64,000 nucleotides of DNA from Trebonia sp964581815. Lineage in GTDB: Bacteria; Actinomycetota; Actinomycetes; Streptosporangiales; Streptosporangiaceae. Positions 1-8,700 of the stretch are shown one piece after another (positions within the stretch are counted from its first letter, which is position 1; each line of letters begins with the position of its first letter). The stretch covers positions 1 through 64,000 of the forward strand of contig CAZORE010000029.1 of the NCBI GenBank assembly GCA_964581815.1. The letters are read 5' to 3'. The notes below the pieces were generated by a model. The model saw only the letters and a program-made list of their open reading frames with translations, made no database searches and had not been told where the DNA came from. The position numbers and the translations under genes are program-made.

Positions 1-999
1 CCGCAGGACGCCTACCCGCAGGACGCCTACCCGCAGGACGCCTACCCGCAGGACGGCTTCGCGCCCAACGGATACGCGCCGGGCGGCTACCCGGACCGCC
101 GCCCGCAGGACGGGTATGAGCCCACCGAGTACACGCCGGCCCGCCGCCCGCAGGACGGGTACGAGCCCACGGAGTACGCGCCGGGCGGCTACCCGCGCGG
201 CCGGTACCCGTCGCCGCCGGACGGCGCGCCTGAGGGCTTCGAGCCGGCCCCTGCTTACCCGGACCCGCAGGCGCCGGGCGGACCGCCGGAGGCGCCCCGG
301 CAGCCGCCGCGGCGGCACGACCGCGACCGCGACCGCCGCGGCGTGCCGCTCGCCCTGTGGATCGTGCTGATCGTGCTGCTGCTGGCCGGCGGCGCGGGGG
401 CGGCGCTCAAGCTCATGCACCACTCGTCACGCACCACCGGCTCGGGCACGGCGTCCGCCGGAGCCAGCGGCTCCGCGTCCGGAACCCCGGCCGCGTCGGG
501 CGGCGGGACCGCGTCCCGTGGGGCGCCCTCCGGTTCGGCGTCCGCGGCCACCGAGCAGCAGGCCGCGGCCGGCGTAGCGGCGCTGCTGTCGCAGAGCGCC
601 GCGGACCGGACCGCGACGAACACCGCCGCGAGCGACGTCGCCAGCTGCGGTCCCAACCTGCATACCGACCCCGCGGTGTTCGGCAAGGCGGTGACCTCGC
701 GGCAGGCCCTGCTGGCCAAGCTGGCCGCGCTGCCCGGCCGGGCCGCGCTGCCGGCCACGCTGGTCACCGACCTCACCGGGGCCTGGCAGGCGTCGATCGC
801 CGCCGACCAGGCGTACGCCAAGTGGGCAAGCGACGAGCTCGCCAAGACGTGCGTACCCAACGACACCGCCGACCCGGGTTACCAGGCCACGGTGACGCCC
901 AACCAGCAGGCGACAACCGACAAGACGCAGTTCGCGGCCGATTGGCAGCCGGTCGCCGCGAAGTACGGCCTTACCCAGTACAAGCCCGGCCAGCTGTAA
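1..999 (+). CDS. Proline/tyrosine-rich single-pass membrane protein, 5' partial
   Basis: The frame is open from the first base, so the true start lies before the window. The first 70 or so residues are low complexity: tandem PQDAY pentapeptides, then looser copies such as RRPQDGYEPTEY. A basic stretch (RRHDRDRDRRG) precedes one membrane segment, LWIVLIVLLLAGGAGAAL, around window residues 119-136. An Ala/Ser/Gly linker follows, then a roughly 150-residue domain with two cysteines that I do not recognise. By charge, the repeat-rich part should be cytoplasmic and the C-terminal domain outside. Shorter frames starting at 343 or 357 miss the repeat region and are not the real start. Function unknown. 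Confidence 0.8.
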   Translation, partial: PQDAYPQDAYPQDAYPQDGFAPNGYAPGGYPDRRPQDGYEPTEYTPARRPQDGYEPTEYAPGGYPRGRYPSPPDGAPEGFEPAPAYPDPQAPGGPPEAPRQPPRRHDRDRDRRGVPLALWIVLIVLLLAGGAGAALKLMHHSSRTTGSGTASAGASGSASGTPAASGGGTASRGAPSGSASAATEQQAAAGVAALLSQSAADRTATNTAASDVASCGPNLHTDPAVFGKAVTSRQALLAKLAALPGRAALPATLVTDLTGAWQASIAADQAYAKWASDELAKTCVPNDTADPGYQATVTPNQQATTDKTQFAADWQPVAAKYGLTQYKPGQL

Positions 1000-1011
1000 C
1001 CCGGGGCCTGG

Positions 1012-1944
1012 TCAGCGCATCGCGTTCCATAGCAGGGACGACAGCGCGCTGATGGTGTCGATGCCGTACTGCTCGGTCGGGTTGCCGGTGGAGAGCACGG
1101 CGATCAGGTAATCCCGGCCGTCGCCGTTGACCCAGCCGACGCTGTTGACCTGCCAGTCGGTGGCGGCCGCGTCGAGCGGCAGCCAGCCGTTCTTCAGCGC
1201 CACCGTGACGCCCGCGGGGACGCCGCCGGAGATCCCCCAGCGCTGGTCGGCGGTCACGTGCTCCATGAGGGACAGCGCGTAGGACCGCGCCGAGCCGGAC
1301 AGCAGCGGGCTCGGCCCCGGTACGACGAGCTGCTTGAGCAGGGTGAGCTGGTCCTGCGGCACCGTGGTGCTCAGCCCCCAGCCAGGAAAGGCGAACCCGG
1401 CGCACGCCACGCACTGCGACGGGGTGGTCTTGGTCAGCCCGGCCCGGTCACCGTAGTACGTCAGGCCCGCCGCGCCGCCGTCCTCGTCCCACAGGCTGGT
1501 GGCCGCGTCGTTGTCGCTGTCCTCGATCATCGACCGCGCGAGCGCGTCGTCGGCGGGCTCCAGCGCCGCGCCCTGCGGCCTGGCGAGCAGCGTCTCGAGT
1601 ATGTCCAGCTTGACGACGCTGGCCTCCGGCTGCGCATCGCTGCTGCCGAGTTGCCAGGTCTGCCCGGTCCGGACGTCGTAGACGGCGGCGAGCAGGGTAC
1701 CGTGGCGGCCCGCCAGGTATGCCGTCGCGGTAGCCGAGAAGGGGTCCTCGTGCGCACCGGGCGAGCCCGTCCCTGACAACGCCGCCGACGGCGCCGCCGC
1801 GCCCGGTGCCTGGCCGGCCGCGGCCGGCCGTGACGGGCCGGCGCCGGGCCCGCGCGGTCCCAGGAGCAGCACGAGCACCGCGCCCACGAGGACCGCGACC
1901 CCCGCCACCGCGACGTAAGCGACCAAGCGCCTGGTGCCCGCCAT
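1012..1944 (-). CDS. Class A beta-lactamase-like serine hydrolase, membrane-anchored
   Basis: The 310-residue product has an N-terminal membrane anchor (residues 8-28) and a Pro/Ala linker before the domain. The penicillin-recognising fold is shown by SVVK (S109, K112, the acylation pair), SDN (143-145) and KNG (251-253) where KTG or KSG is usual. Many such proteins are peptidases or esterases rather than resistance enzymes, and the KNG variant makes resistance uncertain. It carries a GAGGGTGGG ribosome site just before the ATG. It is convergent with the upstream membrane protein, with only 12 bases between the stops. Confidence 0.8.
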   Translation of the reverse strand: MAGTRRLVAYVAVAGVAVLVGAVLVLLLGPRGPGAGPSRPAAAGQAPGAAAPSAALSGTGSPGAHEDPFSATATAYLAGRHGTLLAAVYDVRTGQTWQLGSSDAQPEASVVKLDILETLLARPQGAALEPADDALARSMIEDSDNDAATSLWDEDGGAAGLTYYGDRAGLTKTTPSQCVACAGFAFPGWGLSTTVPQDQLTLLKQLVVPGPSPLLSGSARSYALSLMEHVTADQRWGISGGVPAGVTVALKNGWLPLDAAATDWQVNSVGWVNGDGRDYLIAVLSTGNPTEQYGIDTISALSSLLWNAMR

Positions 1945-2166
1945 GACCGCCCACCCTCAATGTCATCCGAAGCTCCCAGCCCCTGTGGCCTTGCCGGGTC
2001 TGGTCGAGCTTACGCGACTGCCCGTCCCGCGGCGGGCCGGAGTGCTCACTAGATCACGATAATTCCGCATTTCGTGGCCGGCTGCCGCCACTTCCAACCA
2101 GGCGCCCCCCTGCGCCGTCTTCAAGTACGAGAACTGAATCTCTTCCATGCGGGGGGACGGACGGAC

Positions 2167-3057
2167 ATGCCTGGTGATAGCGGGCCGACGCCGGGCTGGC
2201 GCGGCCCGGACGTGGCGCGGCGGCGGATGCTGGTGGTCGCGGCCGGGACCGTGGCGACAGGGATCGCCTCGCTGATCGGATGCGACGACGGCAGTCAGCC
2301 GGCCGCGACCACCAGCGGCACCCAGCGCGCCACGGCCACGGCCACGGCCAGCCCGGCCGCGAGCCGCGAGCTCGTCCGGCCGCCCGCTTCGGGGGGGCCG
2401 CGCCAGCCGGGTCACCCGGCCGCGCGCCCTCGGGCCACCGGGAAGGCTGCCCTGGCCGACGAATCCACGCCCAGCCACCCGGTCTACTACCTGGACGACG
2501 GGCCCAAGGTCATCGCGCTGACCATCGATGACGGGCCGAGCCCCGTCTACACGCCGCAGGTGCTGCGGGTCCTGGAGAAGTACGGTGTCCGGGCGACCTT
2601 CTCGATGGTCGGGGAAAACGTCAGCTACTACCCGGCCATCGCGCGGGAGGTCGCTGACGCCGGCCACACGATCATCAATCACACCTGGGACCACGCCAAG
2701 CTGCCCACGCTGAGCGCGTCACGGCAGCGGGCGGAGATCGCGCTGGCCACGGACGCGATCCACGCGGCGACCGGCGTTCACCCGCACATGTTCCGCGCGC
2801 CCTACGGCGCCTGGTCGCGGGAAGCCCTCGCCTACTGCGCGAGGACGAGGCTCATTCCGCTGGACTGGTCCGTCGACCCCCGTGACTGGTCACGGCCGGG
2901 GGTCAGCGAGATCGTCAGCACCATCATGCGGACCACGCGCTCGGGCTCGATCATCCTGGAGCACGATGGCGGCGGCAACCGCGCGCAGACCGTCGCGGCC
3001 CTCAAGATCGTGCTCCCCCGGCTGATCGGCGAGGGGTACCGCTTCGCGATCCCCTAA
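2167..3057 (+). CDS. Polysaccharide deacetylase (NodB domain), Tat-type lipoprotein
   Basis: The 296-residue product starts at the ATG after GGGGGGACGG; an in-frame start further upstream lacks a good ribosome site. The signal contains RRRMLVV and a lipobox LIGC, suggesting Tat export and lipidation. All five NodB motifs are present: TIDDGPS, NHTWDH, RAPYGAWS, LDWSVDPRDW and LEHDGG. The metal triad (Asp-His-His) and catalytic residues therefore look intact, and removal of N-acetyl groups from peptidoglycan or a surface polysaccharide is likely. The 3' end overlaps the opposing livF-like frame by 168 bases. Confidence 0.9.
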   Translation: MPGDSGPTPGWRGPDVARRRMLVVAAGTVATGIASLIGCDDGSQPAATTSGTQRATATATASPAASRELVRPPASGGPRQPGHPAARPRATGKAALADESTPSHPVYYLDDGPKVIALTIDDGPSPVYTPQVLRVLEKYGVRATFSMVGENVSYYPAIAREVADAGHTIINHTWDHAKLPTLSASRQRAEIALATDAIHAATGVHPHMFRAPYGAWSREALAYCARTRLIPLDWSVDPRDWSRPGVSEIVSTIMRTTRSGSIILEHDGGGNRAQTVAALKIVLPRLIGEGYRFAIP

Positions 3058-3894
3058 CCGCGACCGTAACTCCGGGCTGTTCCCCGGTTCGCCCGGGTCG
3101 TCGATCACCCCCGCGTCGATGACCGCGGCGGCCTCGATGGTCGACCCGCGCAGCAGGTAGGCCGACTGCAGCAGCTCCGGCCGCTCCTTGAGCTCGGCCG
3201 CCGTTCCTGAGTAGCGCAGCACGCCGCCCTCCATCACGTGCGCGCCGGTGGCCAGCGACAGCGCGACGGTGGCGAACTGCTCGATGAGCAGCACGCCGAC
3301 GCCGCTGGCGGCCACCGAGCGGATCACCGGGATCAGCTGGTTGACGATCACCGGGGCCAGGCCGAGTGAGAGCTCGTCGATGAGCATGTACTTCGGCTGC
3401 GAGACGAGGGCCTGGGCGAGCACGACCATCTGCTGCTCGCCGCCGGACAGCAGCCGGGCGGGCACGCTGAGCCGCTCGCCGAGCCGCGGGAACAGCTCGA
3501 GCGCGCGGGCCCGGCCCTCGACGGCCGCCTGCTTGCTCATCGCGTAGGTGGCCACCCGGATGTTGTCGTCAACCGACAGGTCGGGCAGCAGCCGGCGCCC
3601 CTCAGGCACGATCGCGACCCCGGCGGCGCGGATCTTCTCCGGCCGCCGGCCCGCCAGCTCGGTCCCGTTGAGCAGCACTGATCCCGGCCGCGGGCGCAGC
3701 ACCCCGCCGACCGCAAGCACCAGGGAGGACTTGCCCGCGCCGTTCGGGCCGAGCAGCGCGGTGACCTCCCCGGCGGGCACCGTGATCGTCACGTCCTTGA
3801 CCACCGGCCTGCCGCCGCGCTCGACGGTGATGTCGCGGAGCTCAAGCCGGGAGGCAGGCGGTGCCGCTTCCTCGGGGGATGACTGTACGGTCAT
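2890..3894 (-). CDS. livF: Branched-chain amino acid ABC transporter ATPase, LivF type, with long C-terminal tail
   Basis: Walker A is GPNGAGKSS, the signature is LLSGGEQQM and Walker B is YMLIDELSLGLAP, all as in LivF. The ABC domain ends near residue 255, about the usual LivF length (230-250). The frame then continues for some 75 residues of unrelated, charged sequence, the last 55 of which are read antisense to the deacetylase gene. The start ATG shares one base with the livG stop (TGATG), a coupled arrangement. The tail may be a lost stop codon rather than a real domain. Distal gene of the liv operon. Confidence 0.88.
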   Translation of the reverse strand: MTVQSSPEEAAPPASRLELRDITVERGGRPVVKDVTITVPAGEVTALLGPNGAGKSSLVLAVGGVLRPRPGSVLLNGTELAGRRPEKIRAAGVAIVPEGRRLLPDLSVDDNIRVATYAMSKQAAVEGRARALELFPRLGERLSVPARLLSGGEQQMVVLAQALVSQPKYMLIDELSLGLAPVIVNQLIPVIRSVAASGVGVLLIEQFATVALSLATGAHVMEGGVLRYSGTAAELKERPELLQSAYLLRGSTIEAAAVIDAGVIDDPGEPGNSPELRSRLGDREAVPLADQPGEHDLEGRDGLRAVAAAIVLQDDRARARGPHDGADDLADPRP

Positions 3895-4604
3895 CAGATC
3901 ACCTCCGCCGTTCCCAGGTAGGCGCGCATCACGTGCTCGTCGCGCAGCACCTGCGCGGTCGGGCCGGACGCGATCAGCTTGCCGAAGTCGAGCACCGCGG
4001 TCGTCTCGCAGACCGCCGAGACGAGCGACATGTCGTGGTCGACGAGGATGGTCAGCGCCCCGGTCTGCTCCGGGATGCGCTTGATGACCGTCGTCAGGTG
4101 CTCGGTCTCCTCATCCGGGAGCCCCGCGGCGGGCTCATCCAGCAGGACCAGCCGTGGCTTGCCCGCCACCGCCCGCGCGACCTCCACCAGGCGGCGCTGC
4201 CCGGCGGTCAGCGAGCCGACCTTGGCCCAGGGCGTGACGCCACCGCCCACGTAGTCGATCGACCCCAGGATGTCGTCCCTGCGGGCGGAGCCGCGCAGCT
4301 TGGAGTGGATCATCGCCACGTTGTCGAAGACGGTCAGCGAGGAGATCGCCTGTTCGGTCTGGAACGTGCGGCGGATCCCCCACCGGGCGCGGCGGAAGTG
4401 CGCCATGCGCAGCAGGTCGTCACCGAAGGCGGTCACGCTGCCCGACGCGGGCCGCACGAAGCCGGACAGCACGTTGAAGAACGTGGTCTTGCCCGCGCCG
4501 TTCGGGCCGATGAGGCCGCAGACGCCCTGCTCGAACCGCAGGTTCATGCCGTCGAGCGACGTCACGCCGCCGTACCTGACGGTCAGGTCCTTGACCTCGA
4601 TCAC
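3894..4604 (-). CDS. livG: Branched-chain amino acid ABC transporter ATPase, LivG type
   Basis: The 236-residue product starts at a GTG (4604) that overlaps the livM stop as GTGA, behind AGGGAGG. The same frame stays open far upstream only as an antisense shadow of livM. Walker A is GPNGAGKTT, Walker B is LVLLDEPAAGL, and the H-loop is VDHDMS. The signature is LTAGQRR rather than the common LSYGQQR, a small deviation. It pairs with LivF on the LivHM membrane core. Confidence 0.9.
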   Translation of the reverse strand: MIEVKDLTVRYGGVTSLDGMNLRFEQGVCGLIGPNGAGKTTFFNVLSGFVRPASGSVTAFGDDLLRMAHFRRARWGIRRTFQTEQAISSLTVFDNVAMIHSKLRGSARRDDILGSIDYVGGGVTPWAKVGSLTAGQRRLVEVARAVAGKPRLVLLDEPAAGLPDEETEHLTTVIKRIPEQTGALTILVDHDMSLVSAVCETTAVLDFGKLIASGPTAQVLRDEHVMRAYLGTAEVI

Positions 4605-5719
4605 GCCGGGTCGCCTCCCTTCCGCGCGGTGCTGACCGCGTGCGCGCCGCGGCTGCCGCCGAACAGGCGGCGGATCGCGCCGTACAGCCGTTTCATGTCC
4701 TTGGGGAACTGGTCGGCGAGGCCGCCGGGGGCGGTGGCGAGCACCTGCATGACGCCGACGCCGAACAAGATGATCAGCCAGTCGTCCTGCACGTGCCACA
4801 GGTTGTAGAGCGCGCTGGGCAGGAGGGACTGCAGGAACGCGGCGACCACCGCGCCGGCCAGGCTGAACGCGCCGCCCATCAGCACGACCGCGAGCAGCTG
4901 GATCGAGTTCTGGATCGGGAAGTCGATCGAGAACAGCACGCGGTCCGCGCCTGCGAGCAGCGCGCCCGCCACGCCGGTGACGAACGACGCCAGCGCCATC
5001 GCCCACAGCTTGTAGAACGTGGTGTTGATGCCGGCGGCGAGCGCCGACGGCTCGCTCTGCCTGATCGCGGCCCACGCCCGCCCCGGCCTGGTGCGCAGGT
5101 GCGCGAAGACGAGCAGGAACATCACGATCGCGACGATGACGGAGAACCGGTAGAACGCCGGGTCGGTGCCGGCGAACGACGGCCGCCTGATCTGCGGTAC
5201 GTGCAGCTGCGAGCCGTTGTAGCCGGAGAATCCGCCGCCGCCGTTGGGGAAGTTGAGCGTTTGCAGGACGACCGCGACGGCGCCGGCCAGCATCAGCGTG
5301 ATCAGGGCCAGGTACAGGCCGCGCAGCCGCAGCGCGGGCAGCGTGATCAGCGAGCCGATGATCATGGTGGCCAGGCCAGCCTCGATGATCACCAGGATGT
5401 ACGGCTGGCTGGTGCCGAACAGCAGCCGGGCGCCGACCCAGGCGCCGATCGTCAGCACGGCGAGCTGGCCCAGTGAGTACAGGCCGACCCGGCCGACGAG
5501 CAGGCCGAGGCCGAGCGTGACGATGGAGTAGATGGCCACCTGGATCATCGTGATGGTGTAGTACGCCGACATGATCGGCGGCAGCGCGAACAGCGCGAGC
5601 AGCAGCAGCACGACGATGACCGTGGCGCGGGTGAGCGCGCGGCGGTCCATGGCGGGGCCGCGGCGGCCGACCGACGCCTTGGGCCCTGCGGTGTCCGCGG
5701 TATCGATCACGTGGCTCAC
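4601..5719 (-). CDS. livM: Branched-chain amino acid ABC transporter permease, LivM type
   Basis: The 372-residue protein has about nine hydrophobic segments and a LivM-like coupling region, GRAWAAIRQSEPSALAAGIN, which contacts the ATPases. An extended N-terminal basic stretch (GRRGPAMDRRALTR) precedes the first membrane segment. It overlaps livH upstream and livG downstream by 4 nt each, so the three are almost certainly co-translated. Confidence 0.9.
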   Translation of the reverse strand: MSHVIDTADTAGPKASVGRRGPAMDRRALTRATVIVVLLLLALFALPPIMSAYYTITMIQVAIYSIVTLGLGLLVGRVGLYSLGQLAVLTIGAWVGARLLFGTSQPYILVIIEAGLATMIIGSLITLPALRLRGLYLALITLMLAGAVAVVLQTLNFPNGGGGFSGYNGSQLHVPQIRRPSFAGTDPAFYRFSVIVAIVMFLLVFAHLRTRPGRAWAAIRQSEPSALAAGINTTFYKLWAMALASFVTGVAGALLAGADRVLFSIDFPIQNSIQLLAVVLMGGAFSLAGAVVAAFLQSLLPSALYNLWHVQDDWLIILFGVGVMQVLATAPGGLADQFPKDMKRLYGAIRRLFGGSRGAHAVSTARKGGDPA

Positions 5720-6615
5720 CCTTCCTCACGCGAGCGCGTCATGACCTGGGTGCGGGACATGACGAGCAGCGCGATCGCGGCGAGCACGAACGGCGTCATG
5801 TCCTGGTAGTTGTCGATCTGGGTGATCGGCGTGACCAGGTCGTGCACGAGGCCGATCACCAGGGCCGCGACGAAGGTGACCGTGATCGAGCGCAGCCGCC
5901 CGATCAGCGCGGCGGCCAGCGAGGAGATCACCACGGTGAATACCAGCGTGGTGTCGTCGAGCGCTGAGATGTCGGCGAGCATGATCCCGGCGATGCCGGC
6001 CAGGAGCCCGCAGCCGAGCCAGGCGGCGGCCTCGACGCGGCGGACCGGGACGCCGAGCGTCGCGGTGATCTCCCGGTCGTTGGCCATCGCGCGCATCGCG
6101 GTACCCAGCTTGGAGTAGCGCAGGAACGCGCCCGTGCCCGCCGTGATGACGATGCCGAGCAGCAGCGCGATCAGCTGCGTCCAGCTCACCGAGAGCTCGC
6201 CGACGGTGAAGACGGTGCTGCTGTCGGTCGGGAAGGAGATGGTCGGCGACTGGCCGGCGGTGGTCGGCCACGCGAGGTCGACCGCGCCGAAGAGTACCAG
6301 CGCGAGGCCAAGCGTGGAAACGGATTGGACGAGCGGGCCGCGCCCGGCCAGCAAAGGCCCGAAGACCATGCCGTAGCCGAGCGTCACCACGCCGCAGAAC
6401 AGGATGCACGTGATCCAGCCAAGCCAGCCGGGGTTGCCCGCCTTGATGATGGAGTACGCGATGAAGGCCCCCATCGCCCCTACCGCGCCGAACGCGAGGT
6501 TGAGTACCCCGGTGGCGCGGTAGAGGACGACCAGCCCGACCCCGGAGAGGGCGTAGAGCCCTCCCAGGGCCAGGCCGGTCACGATGTAGGGCTGAAATTC
6601 TGCCCAACTCGGCAT
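5716..6615 (-). CDS. livH: Branched-chain amino acid ABC transporter permease, LivH type
   Basis: The 299-residue permease has the LivH start pattern (a membrane segment containing GGLYALSGVGLVVLYRATGV, then NLAFGAVGAMGAF). Its coupling loop, GTAMRAMANDREITATLGVP, is characteristic. It lies 37 bases downstream of the binding-protein gene and overlaps livM by 4 nt. Length and membrane-segment number fit the family. Confidence 0.9.
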   Translation of the reverse strand: MPSWAEFQPYIVTGLALGGLYALSGVGLVVLYRATGVLNLAFGAVGAMGAFIAYSIIKAGNPGWLGWITCILFCGVVTLGYGMVFGPLLAGRGPLVQSVSTLGLALVLFGAVDLAWPTTAGQSPTISFPTDSSTVFTVGELSVSWTQLIALLLGIVITAGTGAFLRYSKLGTAMRAMANDREITATLGVPVRRVEAAAWLGCGLLAGIAGIMLADISALDDTTLVFTVVISSLAAALIGRLRSITVTFVAALVIGLVHDLVTPITQIDNYQDMTPFVLAAIALLVMSRTQVMTRSREEG

Positions 6616-6652
6616 GTAACTGTTTCAGTCCCTTGGGTTGGTTAGGAAGCCG

Positions 6653-8050
6653 CTAGCCGACCGCTGGCGCGGTGCCGGCCTCGGCCCGGTAGGCGGCGAC
6701 CTGCGGGTCGTCGGCGGAGATGAGGGTGCACCCGCCCCCCGTGGAGGCAATGACGAACTTGCCGTTGTCCGGGGTGACCGTGTAGTCCATGTTGTTCGGC
6801 AGGTGCGTGGAGTAGTTGCCGTAGGTGAAGCCCTGGCAGAGCATCCCGGTGTTGAAGTTGGTCACCCCCTTGAGCGCGGCGCTCACCGAGGCGATCGTGT
6901 AGTCGCCCTGCACGCTCTTCAGGGCCTGCACCGCGATCTCACCCATCGTGAAGCCCATCTCGGAGAACGAGCCGACGCCCCCGGAGACGTCCGAGCCGTA
7001 CTGCTTGAGTACGGCTTGGAACAGCTGCGCGGTCGGGCTGGTGTTCCCGTCAAGCGGGAGCAGCTCGGCGTTGACGAACAGCTTGTTGTTCCACTTGGGC
7101 CCGAGCGAGGTCGCCAGGAAGTCGGTGTTGCACGGGGTGGAGCAGGCCCAGTACTTGACCCGGTCTTCCAGGTTGAGCTTCTGCGCGGCCTGCAGGATCA
7201 GCAGCGCCTCGGGCGGGGTGAAGTTGAGCACCACCGCGCCGCCAGGGCCCGCGGCGGTGACCAGCTTCGTCGCGATCGCGTTCGCGCTGGTGATCGGCAC
7301 GTTCTCGGTGAAGTCCTGGATCTGCACGCCCTTGGCCTTGGCGAGCGCGTTCGGGCCAGCGGCGATGTAGTCGGTGCCGGGCACGTTCGACTGGTCGAAG
7401 GCGATCTTGTTGGCGCCCTGGGCGAGCACGTACTGGACCGCGCCGTCGCTTGAGTACCGCGGGCCCATGTTCACCGAGGCGGTGTTCGCCGTCGAGTAGC
7501 ACTCGGGGGCGATGCCGGCGGCCAGGACGTAGATGCCCACGCTCTTCCAGTAGGCGGCGTCAACCGTGCACTCGATGATCGAGCTGCTCCCCATCATGCC
7601 GACCACGTGATCGGTGGTCACCAGCTGCTTGGCCAGCGAGGCGATCTGCGACGGGTTGGTCGCCTCGGTCACCGGGAAGAACTTGATCGGGTGGCCGTTG
7701 ACTCCGCCGTTGGCGTTCACGCAGGCGAAGTACGCCCCCGTCATGTTCTCGATGTCGCTGAAGTCGGTACCGGGCTGCTTGGTGTTGATCGCGCCGATGT
7801 TGATCGGCGTGCCGGTCGCCGCGACGCCCGGGGTGGGGCCGCAGGACGAGGCGGAGACGGTGCCGGCGGAGGAGCTCGACGCGGAGGAGGCGGCGGCGCT
7901 AGTTGCGGCCGGCGCGCTCGAGGTTGCCGCGGGGGCGCTGCTCGAGCTCGAGCTGGACGAACTCGAGCTGCAGGCGGCGAGGACGCCGAGCGACAGCACG
8001 GCCGCAGCCGCAGCCGCGGTCCGCGTCCGCCAGTGGACGGGTCTATTCAT
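6653..8050 (-). CDS. livK: Branched-chain amino acid-type ABC substrate-binding lipoprotein
   Basis: The 465-residue product starts at an ATG behind AGAAGG. The signal peptide ends in a lipobox (VLAAC), followed by a run of 11 serines and an Ala/Ser/Thr linker, a typical actinobacterial tether. A periplasmic-binding-protein type 1 domain (Peripla_BP_6/LivJ-like) occupies roughly residues 75-460. It heads the operon livK-H-M-G-F. Actual cargo could be an amino acid, amide or aromatic compound; nothing in the sequence decides this. Confidence 0.85.
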   Translation of the reverse strand: MNRPVHWRTRTAAAAAAVLSLGVLAACSSSSSSSSSSSAPAATSSAPAATSAAASSASSSSAGTVSASSCGPTPGVAATGTPINIGAINTKQPGTDFSDIENMTGAYFACVNANGGVNGHPIKFFPVTEATNPSQIASLAKQLVTTDHVVGMMGSSSIIECTVDAAYWKSVGIYVLAAGIAPECYSTANTASVNMGPRYSSDGAVQYVLAQGANKIAFDQSNVPGTDYIAAGPNALAKAKGVQIQDFTENVPITSANAIATKLVTAAGPGGAVVLNFTPPEALLILQAAQKLNLEDRVKYWACSTPCNTDFLATSLGPKWNNKLFVNAELLPLDGNTSPTAQLFQAVLKQYGSDVSGGVGSFSEMGFTMGEIAVQALKSVQGDYTIASVSAALKGVTNFNTGMLCQGFTYGNYSTHLPNNMDYTVTPDNGKFVIASTGGGCTLISADDPQVAAYRAEAGTAPAVG

Positions 8051-8648
8051 GTGTTCTGCCTTCTGTTGGCTAACAGCGCGTGATTATTCCTTCAGAACGG
8101 GTGCGTGCTCCGCCTCGCGGCAGCGCCTCGCCTCCCGGCTGGCCTGGGAAGACGCCGTTCACCGGGTCCACAAGTAAACGGTGCTTCTTTGCACTGCATT
8201 TTGCGATGTGGTGCGAGTTCCAGCGGATTGTCGGTGTTCTCTGGATTATGGCCACGCACGGGGAAAGGTCATACCCCGCGCAGAGAACGTTTTCATCACG
8301 TTTCGCCGCATATCAACCCCCTTCACCCCGGGCCCGCCCACCCGGCCCCGGCTTAGAGGCGACGATCGCATGCCGGATGATCACGAACAATTGCGGCCAA
8401 CGCCAAACTCACCGCGTCGTTTACTACGCCAGGCCACAAGCCAGTCCGTCACTTTAAGTGACTAGAGTATCACCAGCAACAATTCTTGCACCCCGCGCCC
8501 CTCCGTCACCACGCTGGCGCGTCTCGCTTCCGGGCGCGCCGATAGTTCCGGGCCCGCGCGAGCGCGCGGCCATCAATCCTCGTGATGCCTGCTATACACG
8601 ATCGATATGGCTCGGGAATTCCCGCGAACAAGCATTCTTACATTGCAG
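8051..8648. other. Intergenic region upstream of the liv operon
   Basis: About 600 bases, noticeably richer in A/T than the surroundings. No frame here has the G/C-ending codon bias of the neighbouring genes, and no tRNA-like arm was seen. It must hold the liv operon promoter, but I cannot place -35/-10 elements with confidence. Confidence 0.5.
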
Positions 8649-8684
8649 AAAAAAGCGTGCCCCGCGCCGGAGCGCGGGGCACGC
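8649..8684 (-). terminator. Intrinsic terminator after metK
   Basis: A perfect 13-bp stem (8655-8667 with 8672-8684) encloses a 4-base loop. On the minus strand it is followed by six Ts (8654-8649). It starts 17 bases past the metK stop codon and ends the methyltransferase-MetE-MetK transcript. Confidence 0.93.
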
Positions 8685-8700
8685 AGGGTACTATGCGGGA

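Noticed and set aside
1..60. Tandem repeats at the window start as a possible CRISPR or minisatellite
   Set aside because: The 15-base units keep an open frame encoding PQDAY and have no spacers.
4605..5729. N-terminal extension giving a 611-residue LivG frame
   Set aside because: The extra part lies over livM in another frame, and the GTGA overlap with a ribosome site marks the true start.
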